A stretch of DNA of 64,000 nt from Muricea muricata (GCA_963855995.1 OY979729.1:6776115-6840114); one strand, 5' to 3'. Counted from the first letter of the stretch, positions 44,001-54,142 are shown. Notes: generated by a model not told the origin, from the letters alone. Translations and numbers: made by a program.

Positions 44001-47000
44001 CCTCGAAGCAGGATAAACTGAATACAAAACAATTCTCAAGTTACCAGAAACAAGCCGGACTTTATGGATATCCTTATAAAAGGGACATTTCACGACACTA
44101 AATCTCTCGTATATAGATAACTTTTCACATGCGAACATCTCTTACATACAAACGTCATTCAAATACAGATATCAATCAGATAAGACATTTTCAAGATACA
44201 AAAACCTTTGCAAAACGGACATCTCAAATTACGAAGCCCCGCCCTGCCTAAGCCTCTCTGAAAACAGAAGCCTTATGCAATACAAAGACCTCTCATACAG
44301 ATATCTCTTCAGTATAAACATCTGTCATATACAGACACCTTTCTGATGTGGATGTATCTTCAAATACAGATGTCGCTCTATAACAAAGACAACTCTCTCT
44401 ATAATACAGGCAGATCTCTTATACAAACATTTCTCCAAAACAGACATCTCTCTAATATGAGCATTTCTCCAGTAAAGCCATATGTCTAATAAAAGCATTC
44501 CTCTAATACACACATCTCTTTAATACACCGCCCCAATACACACCATTCTTAATGGTACTAGTGAAAGTCAAATCTAAACCTCATTTAAATACAGAAATCT
44601 ATCTAATAATGGTAATATTTTACTTACAAATTCTCTTGGTTTTCGTCGTAGTAATCATCAACAACATTGGTCTGACAATCTGTTAGTTTTTTCAGCTTCA
44701 AATCGTCGCCTAGTTGATGAGGATGGATGGTATTAGCTTGGGTTTTGAAAACGTAACGTGAGGAAGACTTTAGACTGAGCTGAGTAATTAGTTGCTTATA
44801 CATGCTTTGCAGGCTTCACTTTCAAAACAATAGAACTTATTATCTATGTTATTTCCCAGGTTTCTGCAAAAATCGCTGCCTGTCTCATCACGTGCCTATT
44901 CTATTCTTGCATGAAAAACCAATAGCTGAATGTTATACTCGGTATTTCATTAACTGTGGTTATTACTTACCAAACGGAATACCAAACCATCCCATGGCAT
45001 CTGGTTCATTGTCGTTTTCATCATTTTTAAAGTCATTCTCGAGCTCGTCTTCACTCGCATTCAGGCCAACAGTTGTGTTAAACCAAGGCATCACGTCTGC
45101 AAAAGCTTGCTTTGTTGTCAATGTTGGTGATGGACCTACAAAATAGTACATAGCAAAAACATTTGTGCAATAACGATTGCTGTCGTTTAAAAAACATTAT
45201 CAAAAGTTCAAGTTGTGGGTTTTCAAGCAGGGGTGGAAAAATAGGCAAGCACGCAAGCGGTGTTCGCAGGAAAGGTTTCATCAGTCGCGAGACATTTTAA
45301 CACACATTTTAAAATGGCGCCACTAACACCTTTTACAATGGATTTGGACAACAGGTCCAGAAAAAAGATATAATAATTACCTGTTAGATCTGGTTTATAT
45401 CGAACCAATTTCGGAGTAGCTACGTCGCTTTTCTTCTCAGATACAGCACGTTTTTCGCCCAGAAAAGATTTTCTAAAGTATAAGGACCGCAGTCATTGGC
45501 ACGAGCTGTTGCGGATACCCAGCCAGTTGCCATGTTTATATTGTGTGTATTTTTTATATATTGAATAGTGTAATTATTGTATATTGTACAATCTACTGAA
45601 ACTGGAAAAGCGAATAAATAAATAATAAACAATATGATTACGCTCTGTTGCCGCGCGGGTCAAGTAAACACTTATGATGCGTTGGATGAGGTCAAATTAA
45701 AATTTTGAACCTGACTTTATCGGTTAAATCCAAGTTTGTCATCAAAATGCATCAAGCCTGTTGGCTTCATAGTATCATCAACTCTGCTAAAATCAAACTT
45801 GACGCAACTTAGCATTCGCATTTGTGGCAAGTTTTAGGTTTATTCAGCTTCTCCCATATAATTACACAAACAAACAACACTTCGTCCAAACTTCCACCCA
45901 CCCCTGTCTACATCTCAAGTGAGAAAAAATCAAGGAAAAAGAAAACCTGAAACTTCCCGCGAAAACCATGTTGGTTTAAAACTACAGGGGTCGGTTGTAC
46001 GAAAGGTGGATAAAGGTAGATAAACTGCCGCAGAAAGACCTAAAAAGCAATGACGCCATGGATACTGAACTCGCAAGAGATAAAAAGTGAGTTAACTTGA
46101 AAATGCTGAATTTTAAATATGAAGTTTACCAGTCACTGAACATATCAAGAAAGTTTGAAAAAATCACTATCCGCAATGGATAGCGCTATTCCCCTTTCGC
46201 ACAACTAACTCCTCATCATATGTTTATTTGAAAAATTTGAATTTTATAAACACACACAACACTAGGTAAAATACGGAAACTTCTTTATATCTTGTCATGC
46301 ATGCAGACAAAACTTTGTTTAAACAACTTGAGTCAGGTTTGTGGATAAAAAGTTGACAACCAACATGCATCAAAGTGGTTGACAATTTAACGCAGACTTC
46401 TGCCGGAGCAAGCGACGCAAACTCCTTCCGCACATCAGCCTGATGACTGCAAGCTAACATACTTGCTGCACCTTGTGTGTGTCTGCCTGTAGAACAGACA
46501 CCGTATTGTTTTACCGACCAAAACGGCTTGCATGCAAGGTTTTAAAATAAGGTTCAAATATTTGTTTCGACAAAAGGCTTTGCCCTATGCTCACAGTAGG
46601 TATTGTGGTTGAGTTTGTAAGGAAAAGGGCAGTATAATCTTACCTCGCTTGCAACGAAGCGTCTGGCACGTCTGAATCTTTCTCTGCGACGAGTCTTTGA
46701 AAATTTCCTCCGTTTTTAATCTCCCTCGACAACATACAACCTTCATTAGATACAGTCACACCTCGGCTATCATAGTAAGCTTGAGGATCTTTACATGTAG
46801 TAGAATCGTGAGTGTTATGAGGAGGTGGAAGAATATTCTCAGCATCATGGGTGTAAGTATTTCGAAAGTTTCCCAGTGGTGGGTTACTTCCACCTCTATT
46901 GGGTAAAGTCATATCTCTACCATAAGGCGGGGGGATATTCTCAGCCTCACAGTGAATGTCATTATTTCGGAGGACGTTGTTTGGTGGGGGAATACCTTTA

Positions 47001-50000
47001 CTGGGTATAGTTGTATCTCGAGAACTGGGTGGGGGAATGTTCTCGTCATGTTGGTGAATATGGAAAGTATTGCCATTGGGCAGGATTCTTCCGTCTCTAT
47101 TGGGTAAAGTCCAAACCGGGGAACTGACGTAAGTTAGGGGGATACTCTCATCGTCTTGGTAAATGTGGAATGTGTTACAAGGTGAAGTGACATCTCTGTC
47201 CGTATTGGTTTTAGTCTTTTCTAGAGATCTACAACGAGGTGGGGTAATGTTCTCTGCATCATGATAAATGGAAAGATTTCGAACATTTCTAAGTGGGGGG
47301 ACAAACCTGTTACCATTGGGTACAGTCGTATCTTGGGAACTGGAAAGTGGCGGGGGGGAATTTTCAGCATCGTCCTCTGCAACACGGAATTCTTCAACAT
47401 TACCAAGTGAATGGGATTTCTTTGCACTATTTCTTATGGTAATATGTGCAGCAGCAGCAGCAGCAGCAGTGTGTGCAACTTCATTATCTATTAGAACCTT
47501 GGAAGATTTTGTCTTGTTTTCCATCATCAATCGATTACCCCGCTCGTAATAAAGTTTCGCCATAACCTCTTCAAGTTGAAACTCTCCCTCATAGGCGTAC
47601 ACTCTGTCCTTCGGATACATGACGCGTTCTTTTTTCTCTACCTGTGCAACTCGTTTTTTTTTTCCTTCTTCGACCTGTTCACATCTTTAGGAAGAGGTAA
47701 TCCCTGTTTTAAAATCGCCATATATTTTGCAGCACGTATTTCTTCAAACTGAAACTCCTCTGTACCAGCATAAACTTTCGATTTATCGTACATGACCCTC
47801 ACGTTTGACGAACCAGAGTTTTCGGTCGACTATAATAAGAAAATAGAAAAGTAGAAAGGTATATAAAGATAGAAGTATTTCAATGATCGAAACAACCCAC
47901 TCAACCGAATCGTTTGAACAGATACGATATAGCAAAAACATGCGTTAGGTCCAGTAACTTCAAAAAAAACATTGCGAAAACATCTTAATTAGCAAGGTTT
48001 CCCGCTAGACATGCGCAAGCAATGGTTCAAGATTGTGCAGACATAAGCAATGTTTGTTTGATCACTCTGAATTTTTCTTCACTCCAGACAAGCTGAAAAA
48101 TATACCAGACCACAGTCAGAATAGAAACTGCGATCTTTGGAATGCTAACCCGACGTTTTAAAACCTAAGCTACGCGGTCAGGTCGGTTAGCAGCCCTCAA
48201 AGTTCAGGTTGGCTACCAGCAATGCCGTCCTGATTGCGGGCCTAGTCTTGTGTTAGGCCAGCTAAAATTTGTCCACCTTAAATTTGCATTAAAATGGCCT
48301 ACAGCACATACTGTCCTTAATATACTTTTTCAGACACAATCCAGGGTAAACAGAAAAGCAAATGATGAATATACAGTACCATCAGAAAATTGGTATTGGC
48401 ATGAAATCTATCCAGCTTTATTTAACCTGCATTTTCATTCATTTGATGGTCTATGCTAATACTTACACTAGAAAGGACTCTAAGAGGATTATTCGTCGCT
48501 TACAAATCAGACTTTCTCACAGACAAAACTTGGCTGCCCACAGTTTGACCAACATGACCAGTCTGCTCGGCGTCCTCGTCTACGTGAACTTGAAAACTTT
48601 GCTTGGATGCTTGACGAAGCACCGAGGCTGCGATGCTGTCAGGTCTTCTTGAACGAGCCTGAAAACACAGAGTTTAGATCAAACAAACATAAAGGTAAAC
48701 CACAGCCAGCCGACAATTTAAGAAAGTATAAAAAGAAAGAAATTCTTAAGAATAGAGACATCTTGTAATTATGACTTTGTCTAAGTCACTTTGAAATAAA
48801 ATAATAAGTTCCTTGTATGTTTGCATGGTGATTTGAAATCAAAATATGGGATGTGTGATTGTGTGGGATGTGTGAATTAAATTATTCGAATTATTAGCAC
48901 TGATGAGGATCGAAAGCATTGAGACAAGAAATTATACTTTGATTTATAATCATGAACCATATAGCTTAATATCATCTTCATAACATCGTACATGTTCCCC
49001 TGTCCATTTTCCAGCTATGTTTACATTCTCCTTGCTCATTACACCCTCCACTGGAGCTTCTTTCCAGTCGTTGCCACGGCCTTCAGACAGACGAGACATT
49101 CTATTTTCGCTATCATCGGAATCGTGAAGTATAGAAAACCCAGTCCTTTCTTCTCGGACTTTGCTGGACCAGACCTTGACTGCGCCGCTAAGTAAGAACA
49201 ATCAGGACCGAGTCAAACTATCACTGCCACCTGGCGTTGACATTAGAAAAATGTTTTAGTCGACAAACTAGGTATTTGATAGGGCTCGAAACTCAAGCGG
49301 GGAACAGTTGAGAAATTTCATCAATTATAGTGTGTCTAGTATTGCGAATTAAAATTGACAAATTTTAGTAAAATATATTAATGCATCTTAAAGTAAAAAC
49401 ATAATCCGAAAAAGAAAACATCTTGACAACCCAAAATATGGATTAATAAACAAGATTATGCGTTGCCTCAACCATGCATAGAGGTGGAAATATGCGATTT
49501 CGACCAGCTATTTTCATTTGATTCCTATTTGCTCAATTTTCCTTCAAATTTCAGAAAATGGTGTCAATCGCAAGCCAAAAACCTGGTCTTGCCGACTGTA
49601 AAAGAAAATTTCATTAGTATATAATGAACGAGTTAGAGCACTGGGAAACTTCGTATATCCTGTATATATATTTGTCCTTCAGATATCCAGTGTGACGTCA
49701 TAAACAAAGGATCTATATTTTTACTGAATGTGCTACAGATCTTATGGAATCGTACGATTCTGGAGTGATGATCTCCTCAGTACTCCAACCATCTTCTTGC
49801 CAGTCGTTGCGAGGGATCCCAAGATTTTGCGTTGATTTTCCTCTCCGTAACCAGATGATTTGTCTTCTGAAGCAGCTATGTGCGCTGCTAGTCTGTGTTG
49901 AAAACCTCTAGGATACGAAAAAAAGGAAACGTTTAAAAAGTCATCGTGTGAGAAACTCACTATTTGTCGACATAAAGGGTGTACACACAAAAACGTAAAT

Positions 50001-52072
50001 GAATTGAGTTGATGTCTATTACATAGAATTTCACAGAGAAATTCATTCGCTTCCTCCTATTACATAGACATGATCCACTTTGGGTGTCTGCCTGCCGTCA
50101 GCATGAGAAACCTCTTTGGTATTGACTGCATTAATCGCTTCCTCAACTTCTTGTCCTGGTCGATCTCTCTCTATCTCATATTGACCATCAACCTCCTCAC
50201 ACAGTCCTGCCCGTAGTTTTGTTGATTCCACCTGATCCACTCTTTCTGTCCGTAAATACCCGCTCCTTGAACACCTTCATGTTGCGGTCAGTGAACCTTA
50301 GTCTGGGTGAGGTCAAGCTATGCTTCGTAGTGTTTTATTTCACAGGCTGATAGTTCCATGACATTACTTCGCCGCCTATTTTCTAAAACGTGCCTGCTTC
50401 CTCCAAATGATACCCTTCACGTTAGCAGCAGGCTATAGCAGCAAAGAAGGGGTATTCCACAAAGTACAAGAAACACTGGGCGAATAATTTGGGTTGAATA
50501 ATTTTGATTGTGTGTTTAACAATTAAGCTTTTATGTTGTGTTTACACACGCAAATATTATAAACAACCAGCATGCCAGAGGCTTGAATAATTTTAGCGCG
50601 CAACTGCATTTACTGTACTATACAAGGATCGCTTGTACGAAAGATGAATAGTGAGATTCTAAAACTTTCTAAACATGTTCCGTACATGGCAAAACCCATA
50701 TTAAAGTTCAACATTTTCGAGTTAGAGACACTTCTTATCTCTTGCGAGCTCGATATCCCTGGTGTCATTGCTCTTCATGGCTTTCTTATGAAAAAATCAC
50801 TATCCGCTGGATAGCGCTATCCATCTTCCGTACAACAGACCCCAGATAAAAATCTTCAAAATTAGTTTTGTTCATTTCCCCCAAACAAAGTTTATTTTGC
50901 AGGATTTATTAAAGAAAATACCGATCTCATAGACAGACAGCAATCATGTTTCGCTCTGGTTACGAATATCTCCAAACGTTGGATTGTGAATGCAAATCTA
51001 GCTTGTATTCATAACATGATTATTACACCTGATTGGCATTGCTGAGAACAGACTAACTTCACAGATAGCAATCAATTACACTAAACAAAACCCGCGCTAA
51101 AAAACTTACACATGATGTTTCTGTAACATCTCTAGAGGTTGAGCATTCTTCTCAATTCCTGACAGCAACACTTGGTCAGCTTTTGGAAAATTCTCGACAT
51201 TTTCACACGCGGAGGACCATGTGATGTATAAAAGAGCAAGACGGGAACACGTGCCCTTCGCGTGCAGATATAGTTGAAGATTTCAAGAGGATCAGAACAA
51301 CAGTCTGCCTGTAAACATTGCAAGCAAATACACTAGCTACAATACGGATTACGACAGGGAATACTGTGAGCATGGATAGTTGAATAAATGGATAGAGGAG
51401 ACTAGCTGGCGTCAGCGTTGAAACCTAGTTGCGATTCTTGATGTCATGCACGAGTATTGCGAATGTTGTAACGGTTTTCGACATTTTCTTTTTTCCGCTA
51501 TATTTTTCGATTTCAAACAGTAACATTGAAGCCTAAATTGGTCTTATCGTTTTACGAGTTTCCTATCTACTTCTTTCGATTATCAGACTGTAGCAAGCTT
51601 GACAAGCGTGTAAGAACATTGTTATATCAATGATGCAACAGGTTGTTAGGATAACCCAGTCACAAGTCTGATAATCCTATCAAGTTTGTTACAAGTTGTT
51701 AACAGCTTGTTCCAAACTTGTTGTCAACTTAAGACAAGCAGTGTGAAGACAACGTGGTGACAGACCTGTAACAACATGTGCGTTTTTAGGTGTGTGTGCA
51801 TGAGAAACAACAACTACATTGGTTGGCACTTAAATGTTTTAGAAATTGAGAACTCTTACTTCAATATAATCTGGGAATACAGCCAGGGGGGGGATAACTT
51901 GGATGTGAACTTATACGTTTCCTTAGTACTTACATATTTGAGCCAAACGTTCAAATAGCGTTGATCATTTTCATATTTGCTCACATCTTGAAACTCCTTT
52001 ATAGACCGTTCTAACAAGGTTCCCGTTTCTCGCCCTCCTTTTGGCACGTTTTCCTCCGTCCAAAGAATGTAC
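40919..52072 (-). CDS. BUB1: BUB1/BUBR1 (MADBUB) spindle-checkpoint protein gene, 13 exons recognised
   Basis: The family works at kinetochores: it recruits MAD1 and PP2A, binds BUB3 and inhibits the anaphase-promoting complex. Exons in transcript order: 51934-52072, 51110-51308, 49756-49907, 48992-49179, 48521-48658, 46644-47829, 45381-45472, 44971-45135, 44628-44779, 43388-43964, 42035-42236, 41313-41425 and 40919-41005. All have GT-AG borders, and most join in phase. Domain order is TPR, KEN box, ABBA, GLEBS, ABBA-like array, CD1, kinase N-lobe. It combines BUB1 features (CD1, intact glycine loop and lysine) with BUBR1 features (KEN, ABBA). The first coding exon and the kinase C-lobe were not found. 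Two frame breaks and one phase mismatch are noted in the exon entries. Confidence 0.9.
41313..41425 (-). CDS. BUB1: MADBUB exon: kinase glycine loop and catalytic lysine
   Basis: It encodes DGDIFKINGTAGSGAYAKVF and VVALK. The G-x-G-x-Y-A-K-V loop and the VAxK lysine are those of the BUB1 kinase N-lobe. Both are intact, which argues for an ATP-binding kinase and against a BUBR1-like pseudokinase, as far as this part goes. Acceptor cttcag|AT, donor AAG|GTTAGT; phases fit. Confidence 0.88.
41739..41966 (+). repeat. Dispersed repeat, copy B
   Basis: Same-strand copy of 24699-24952, in a MADBUB intron, directly next to the duplicated exon segment. Confidence 0.7.
42035..42236 (-). CDS. BUB1: MADBUB exon before kinase domain
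   Basis: It starts FQNRSMDITVHDMNGSVL (acceptor gatatag|TTC, phase 0) and continues NPFDVNLCNKLLATFPHSVN, matching the N-P-W-D...LL segment just ahead of the BUB1 kinase. It ends TTAG|GTACGT. A near-identical partial copy lies at 40709-40893. Confidence 0.88.
42660..43015. mobile_element. Palindromic MITE in MADBUB intron
   Basis: Arms of about 170 bp (ttacagtcgcggcaatagaa..., accaatcagaatgct and reverse complement) meet near 42845. The arms are diverged by several small changes. Confidence 0.78.
43061..43175 (-). mobile_element. Partial copy of hairpin-head MITE family
   Basis: tagtatactattgcacacgctgtaatttgattggtta is the reverse complement of the 1530-1562 region with small differences. 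It continues through gtagtagcacactagataat, a decayed second palindrome. Confidence 0.55.
43388..43964 (-). CDS. BUB1: MADBUB exon with AARFVSTPF motif
   Basis: It encodes PPLGYSQTKIERPVLGI, an acidic region, HSEFAAAARFVSTPFVENL and NSKVLSPILECSDEDA. F-A-x-A-A-R-F-V-S-T-P-F and L-S-P-I-x-E are conserved in BUBR1/BUB1 near the KARD region, which binds PP2A-B56 in vertebrates. Acceptor tatatag|GCC and donor TCTAAG|GTAAAA, phases fitting both neighbours. Confidence 0.88.
44060..44610. repeat. Degenerate minisatellite in MADBUB intron
   Basis: Imperfect tandem copies of a roughly 18-22-bp unit, consensus near acatctctctaatacaga. About twenty diverged copies are recognisable. Confidence 0.65.
44628..44779 (-). 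CDS. BUB1: MADBUB exon (tentative)
   Basis: The open frame SLKSSSRYVFKTQANTIHPH then VVDDYYDENQEN ends at a strong donor (TTT|GTAAGTA) whose phase joins to the next exon. The acceptor attactcag|CTC gives phase 0, while the previous exon leaves one base, so one junction base is unexplained (different acceptor or another indel). Confidence 0.6.
44971..45135 (-). CDS. BUB1: MADBUB exon with CD1-like motif
   Basis: It encodes GPSPTLTTKQAFADVMPWFN then an acidic stretch. The first part resembles the conserved CD1 motif of BUB1 (PSPTVHTKEAL...), which after phosphorylation recruits MAD1. This motif belongs to BUB1-type and not BUBR1-type paralogs in vertebrates. It ends CCGTTTG|GTAAGT with one leftover base. 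Confidence 0.82.
45381..45472 (-). CDS. BUB1: MADBUB linker exon
   Basis: A 92-bp exon encoding KSFLGEKRAVSEKKSDVA and PKLVRYKPDLT. It has no known motif, but both splice phases fit exactly between the array exon (AG+A) and the CD1 exon (G+GT). Immediately upstream of its acceptor lies a plus-oriented LINE 3' end. Confidence 0.72.
45478..45638 (+). repeat. LINE 3'-end fragment next to exon acceptor
   Basis: ggaccgcagtcattggcacgagctgttgcgg...aaactggaaaagcgaataaataaat follows the pattern of the 57-kb LINE end. It abuts the acceptor of the 45381-45472 exon on the opposite strand. Confidence 0.65.
45985..46212. mobile_element. MITE, aggggccggttgtacgaaag family, copy 2
   Basis: Left end caggggtcggttgtacgaaa, right end ctttcgcacaactaactcct, with internal tcactatccgcaatggatag. 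It lies in a MADBUB intron. Confidence 0.72.
46644..47829 (-). CDS. BUB1: MADBUB large exon: two GLEBS-like motifs and ABBA-like array
   Basis: The first motif VMYDKSKVYAGTEEFQFEEI matches the GLEBS segment that binds BUB3. A second, VMYPKDRVYAYEGEFQLEEV, follows 55 codons later. Between them an A10 run (T10 at 47654-47663 on the plus strand) shifts the frame; 11 (or 8) A would restore it. A possible donor CAG|GTAGAG (47642) lies just after and would join in phase to the 45381-45472 exon, giving a short isoform without the array. Then come a 7-Ala run encoded by (CAG)n and six degenerate repeats (46811-47404). It ends GCGAG|GTAAGA. Confidence 0.8.
48521..48658 (-). CDS. BUB1: MADBUB exon with ABBA motif
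   Basis: 46 codons with ARSRRPDSIAASVL and QSFQVHVDEDAEQ. FQVHVDE fits the ABBA consensus (F-x-[ILV]-[FHY]-x-[DE]) and sits at the same distance after the KEN box as in BUBR1. Donor TCT|GTGAGA keeps phase 0. A second possible donor 17 bp downstream would not. Confidence 0.85.
48992..49179 (-). CDS. BUB1: MADBUB exon with second KEN box
   Basis: It contains GFSILHDSDDSENRMSRL and VMSKENVNIAGKWTGEH. The latter aligns with the second KEN box of BUBR1 (KEN followed by a G-x-W-x-x-G/R pattern), which contacts CDC20 in the APC/C. It ends in phase 0 at CAT|GTACGA. Confidence 0.88.
49756..49907 (-). CDS. BUB1: MADBUB exon after TPR
   Basis: It encodes GFQHRLAAHIAAS and later ATTGKKMVGVLRRSSLQNR, matching the BUBR1 region that follows the TPR repeats (FQARV..., GKKT..., SQNR). 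Phases join on both sides when the acceptor at 49180-49181 is used for the next exon. Confidence 0.8.
50043..50275 (-). other. Coding-like segment in MADBUB intron, unexplained
   Basis: An open minus-strand frame (LRAGLCEEVDGQYEIERDRP) and another with VFKERVFTDRKS. The flanking MADBUB exons join in phase without it. Probably a retroelement scrap, but not recognised. Confidence 0.3.
50624..50844. mobile_element. MITE, aggggccggttgtacgaaag family, copy 3
   Basis: Left gatcgcttgtacgaaagatg, right catcttccgtacaacagacccc, with tcactatccgctggatagcg inside. Confidence 0.72.
51110..51308 (-). CDS. BUB1: MADBUB exon: TPR region, second part, with frame break
   Basis: It begins ADCCSDPLEIFNY in one frame and continues YLHAKGTCSRLALLYITW and FPKADQVLLSGIEKNAQPLE in another. 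Together these match the second half of the TPR domain. The break falls in the alternating stretch tatat (51268-51273) and equals a net two extra bases (or one missing). The end phase, corrected for this, joins exactly to the next exon (GT + A). A sequencing or assembly slip, or a real null allele, would explain it. Confidence 0.85.
51600..51780. repeat. Degenerate acaagttgttaacag repeats
   Basis: Imperfect copies of caagttgttaacagcttgtt and its near-palindromic variants. A similar tract lies at 53790-53960. Confidence 0.5.
51934..52072 (-). CDS. BUB1: MADBUB exon: TPR region, first part
   Basis: It encodes YILWTEENVPKGGRETGTLL and KYENDQRYLNVWLKY. This is the Mad3/BUB1 homology region 1, a TPR-like fold that binds KNL1 and, in BUBR1, helps hold the APC/C inhibitor. 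Acceptor atgtttag|G, donor ATAT|GTAAGT. The upstream exon with the start codon and the usual first KEN box could not be recognised. Confidence 0.9.
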
Positions 52073-52359
52073 CTAAACATTGAGAAACACGAGAGTTGCA
52101 ACAAAGCTGCACGGGTTTATGTACACGTGGCTCACACCAGTGAGGAACTATATGGAATTAACGTCGCATTCGAGGACTCACCTCATTATCTATTAGAGAA
52201 TCAGTCAAGTTGAAGAGTTTGATTTCTCACGGGTTATCTTAGATAAACATAGGTTCTTGGAAATCTCATATTAGCCATTTGTCAAACAAGATTTCCAAAT
52301 CCAGCAATCATGTGAAAATCATGCACTGTCTTCTTTTGAAAAATTATAAACTATTACAG

Positions 52360-52650
52360 CAGTTTCGAGTGATACGCGATCATCTGACCTAAAATGCTTG
52401 ACAGCAATAGTTGTTTTTGACATTTGCGCGTCGTCACTAATTTAATACATTAAACGTAACAACTGAAAAAGCCGTCAAGTTCGAATTAACAGAGCGAGAA
52501 TGTTTCATTATAAACAGTTATTTTTGACCAAAAAGCGAGAAACCATGCCTACAGTTTAACTAGCGACGGCGCTCAAATGTCAAAAACAACTATTGTTCTG
52601 AAGCCTTTTGCGTTGGGTGGTCGTGAACTGCATCACTCGAAACTGCAGTA
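52360..52650. mobile_element. Palindromic MITE upstream of TPR exon
   Basis: Outer arms cagtttcgagtgat/atcactcgaaactg (52363 and 52634) and inner arms caatagttgtttttgacattt and reverse complement (52405, 52573). Confidence 0.7.
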
Positions 52651-53456
52651 AATGATTTTAATCCTTGTTTGCAATACTGTAATATTGCGGGGGCTTCAAC
52701 ATAATGATGTTTTGAACTACAATTGAAGTACAATGGTGCTGTCATCAATACGAGCCCGAAACTCCCTTTCCAGCTTGCCAACTCATTACTATTATTATAT
52801 TACAAATCATTATGTTGTTTCTAGTTTATTCAAAAATAAGGTTCTTCATCGCATCACATCTCGTTGCATTATTGACTAACTAACCAACTGCATAACCGTT
52901 TAGGAAAGTGAGCCGTCCGTTACCTACATAAACAGTTGGGTAATTCAAGAAGAATTGCTATTGGTGGATTTTGAGACTGAAATAATTTTCAAATTTGTCT
53001 GGAACACACATTTTCGGTTGAAATCAAATTAGATCAGAAAATTCACATTAAATTGGATTTTTTTGCTTCAGTTTTATCCTCCAAAATCCCATGAAGGGTG
53101 ATTTCCAGTTGACACGCCAGATTGTATTTAGTTTCCAAGTAATAGAAAACTGCTTGGACAAAATTTGCGATCAATTTTGCATTTGGCAAGAAAAACTAGA
53201 TTTTCGTTGGAAAACTGTCGAGCTGTTACTTCAAGCCTTGTCACAATACACACGTGATGATGACGGGCCATATTTTTACCTAAACGTTACGTTATTCTAA
53301 CGAGTTTGGAAACCATCTATTCTATCAAGTATAGGACTTGCTGCAGTTATTATATCGAGTTTCTTTAGCTGCTTTACATGAAATATTGTGGTGTGGCCAC
53401 TCCATAATATATAAGGTATGACTACACCCAATTTGTTATGGGTATGCCACAACTGA

Positions 53457-53690
53457 GGAGTTGATGTCTTGGGGATGGTTGTGTAAAAAATTACTGAATA
53501 GCGCTATCAATCCACAAGATATTGTTTTTTTCAACTGTCGCAGAATAGCATAAAAAGCAACGACACCAGGAATATTGAACTCACAAGAAAGTAAAAGTCA
53601 ACTTTAGCTGAGTTTGATGTGGGTTATACCAGTTACTGACCATGTTTTAGAGAGTTTGAAAAATCACTATGTAGTGGATAGCTCAGGAGG
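53457..53690. mobile_element. Degenerate copy of aggggccggttgtacgaaag MITE
   Basis: ggggatggttgtgtaaaaaattactg and aaaatcactatgtagtggatag keep the subterminal layout of copies 1-3; the right end is eroded. Confidence 0.5.
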
Positions 53691-53789
53691 GCTGTGTCAC
53701 TAAAATTGCAAATGACCTGACTGTATGTTAGAAAAACCCTTAGTGAGGTGCTCAATCACTAATCAACCAATATCAGGATGTGTTTGCAT

Positions 53790-53960
53790 GGTTTGTGGGA
53801 GCTTGTTAATGACAGGTCTGTTATAAGTTGTCAACAGACTTGCAGCAAGTTAATTGTCAGAACTTATTTTTCACAGGCTTACTGCAAGTTGCTCCTACAA
53901 GTTGTAACATCATCAAATGACAAGTAGCAACCAGTCTGATTTTGACACATTCTACATTTT
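53790..53960. repeat. Degenerate acaagttgt repeats, second tract
   Basis: Imperfect units such as ataagttgtcaacagacttg and caagttgctcctacaagttg. Confidence 0.45.
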
Positions 53961-54142
53961 ACAGCTTGAAATAAAAAATAAATAAAAAAAACACCCTCAC
54001 CTGTACCAGATATCAAGAAAATCATCACCATTATATGTTGGAATTTCAGCTTCAAAATTCCTCAAAAAGTTGACTGGTAGAAATTAGTGAAAGATTCAGT
54101 CCTAGTTTTAGAAGTGCAGTCATTCTTTATTTGCGCAATTGT

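Noticed and set aside
47268-47549. Plus-strand frames over the MADBUB array
   Set aside because: Shadows of the minus-strand coding exon, including the (CAG)n run.
53091-53300. Plus-strand frame of 69 codons near the 5' side of MADBUB
   Set aside because: Tested as a missing exon on both strands; no KEN box, TPR sequence or suitable splice site was seen.
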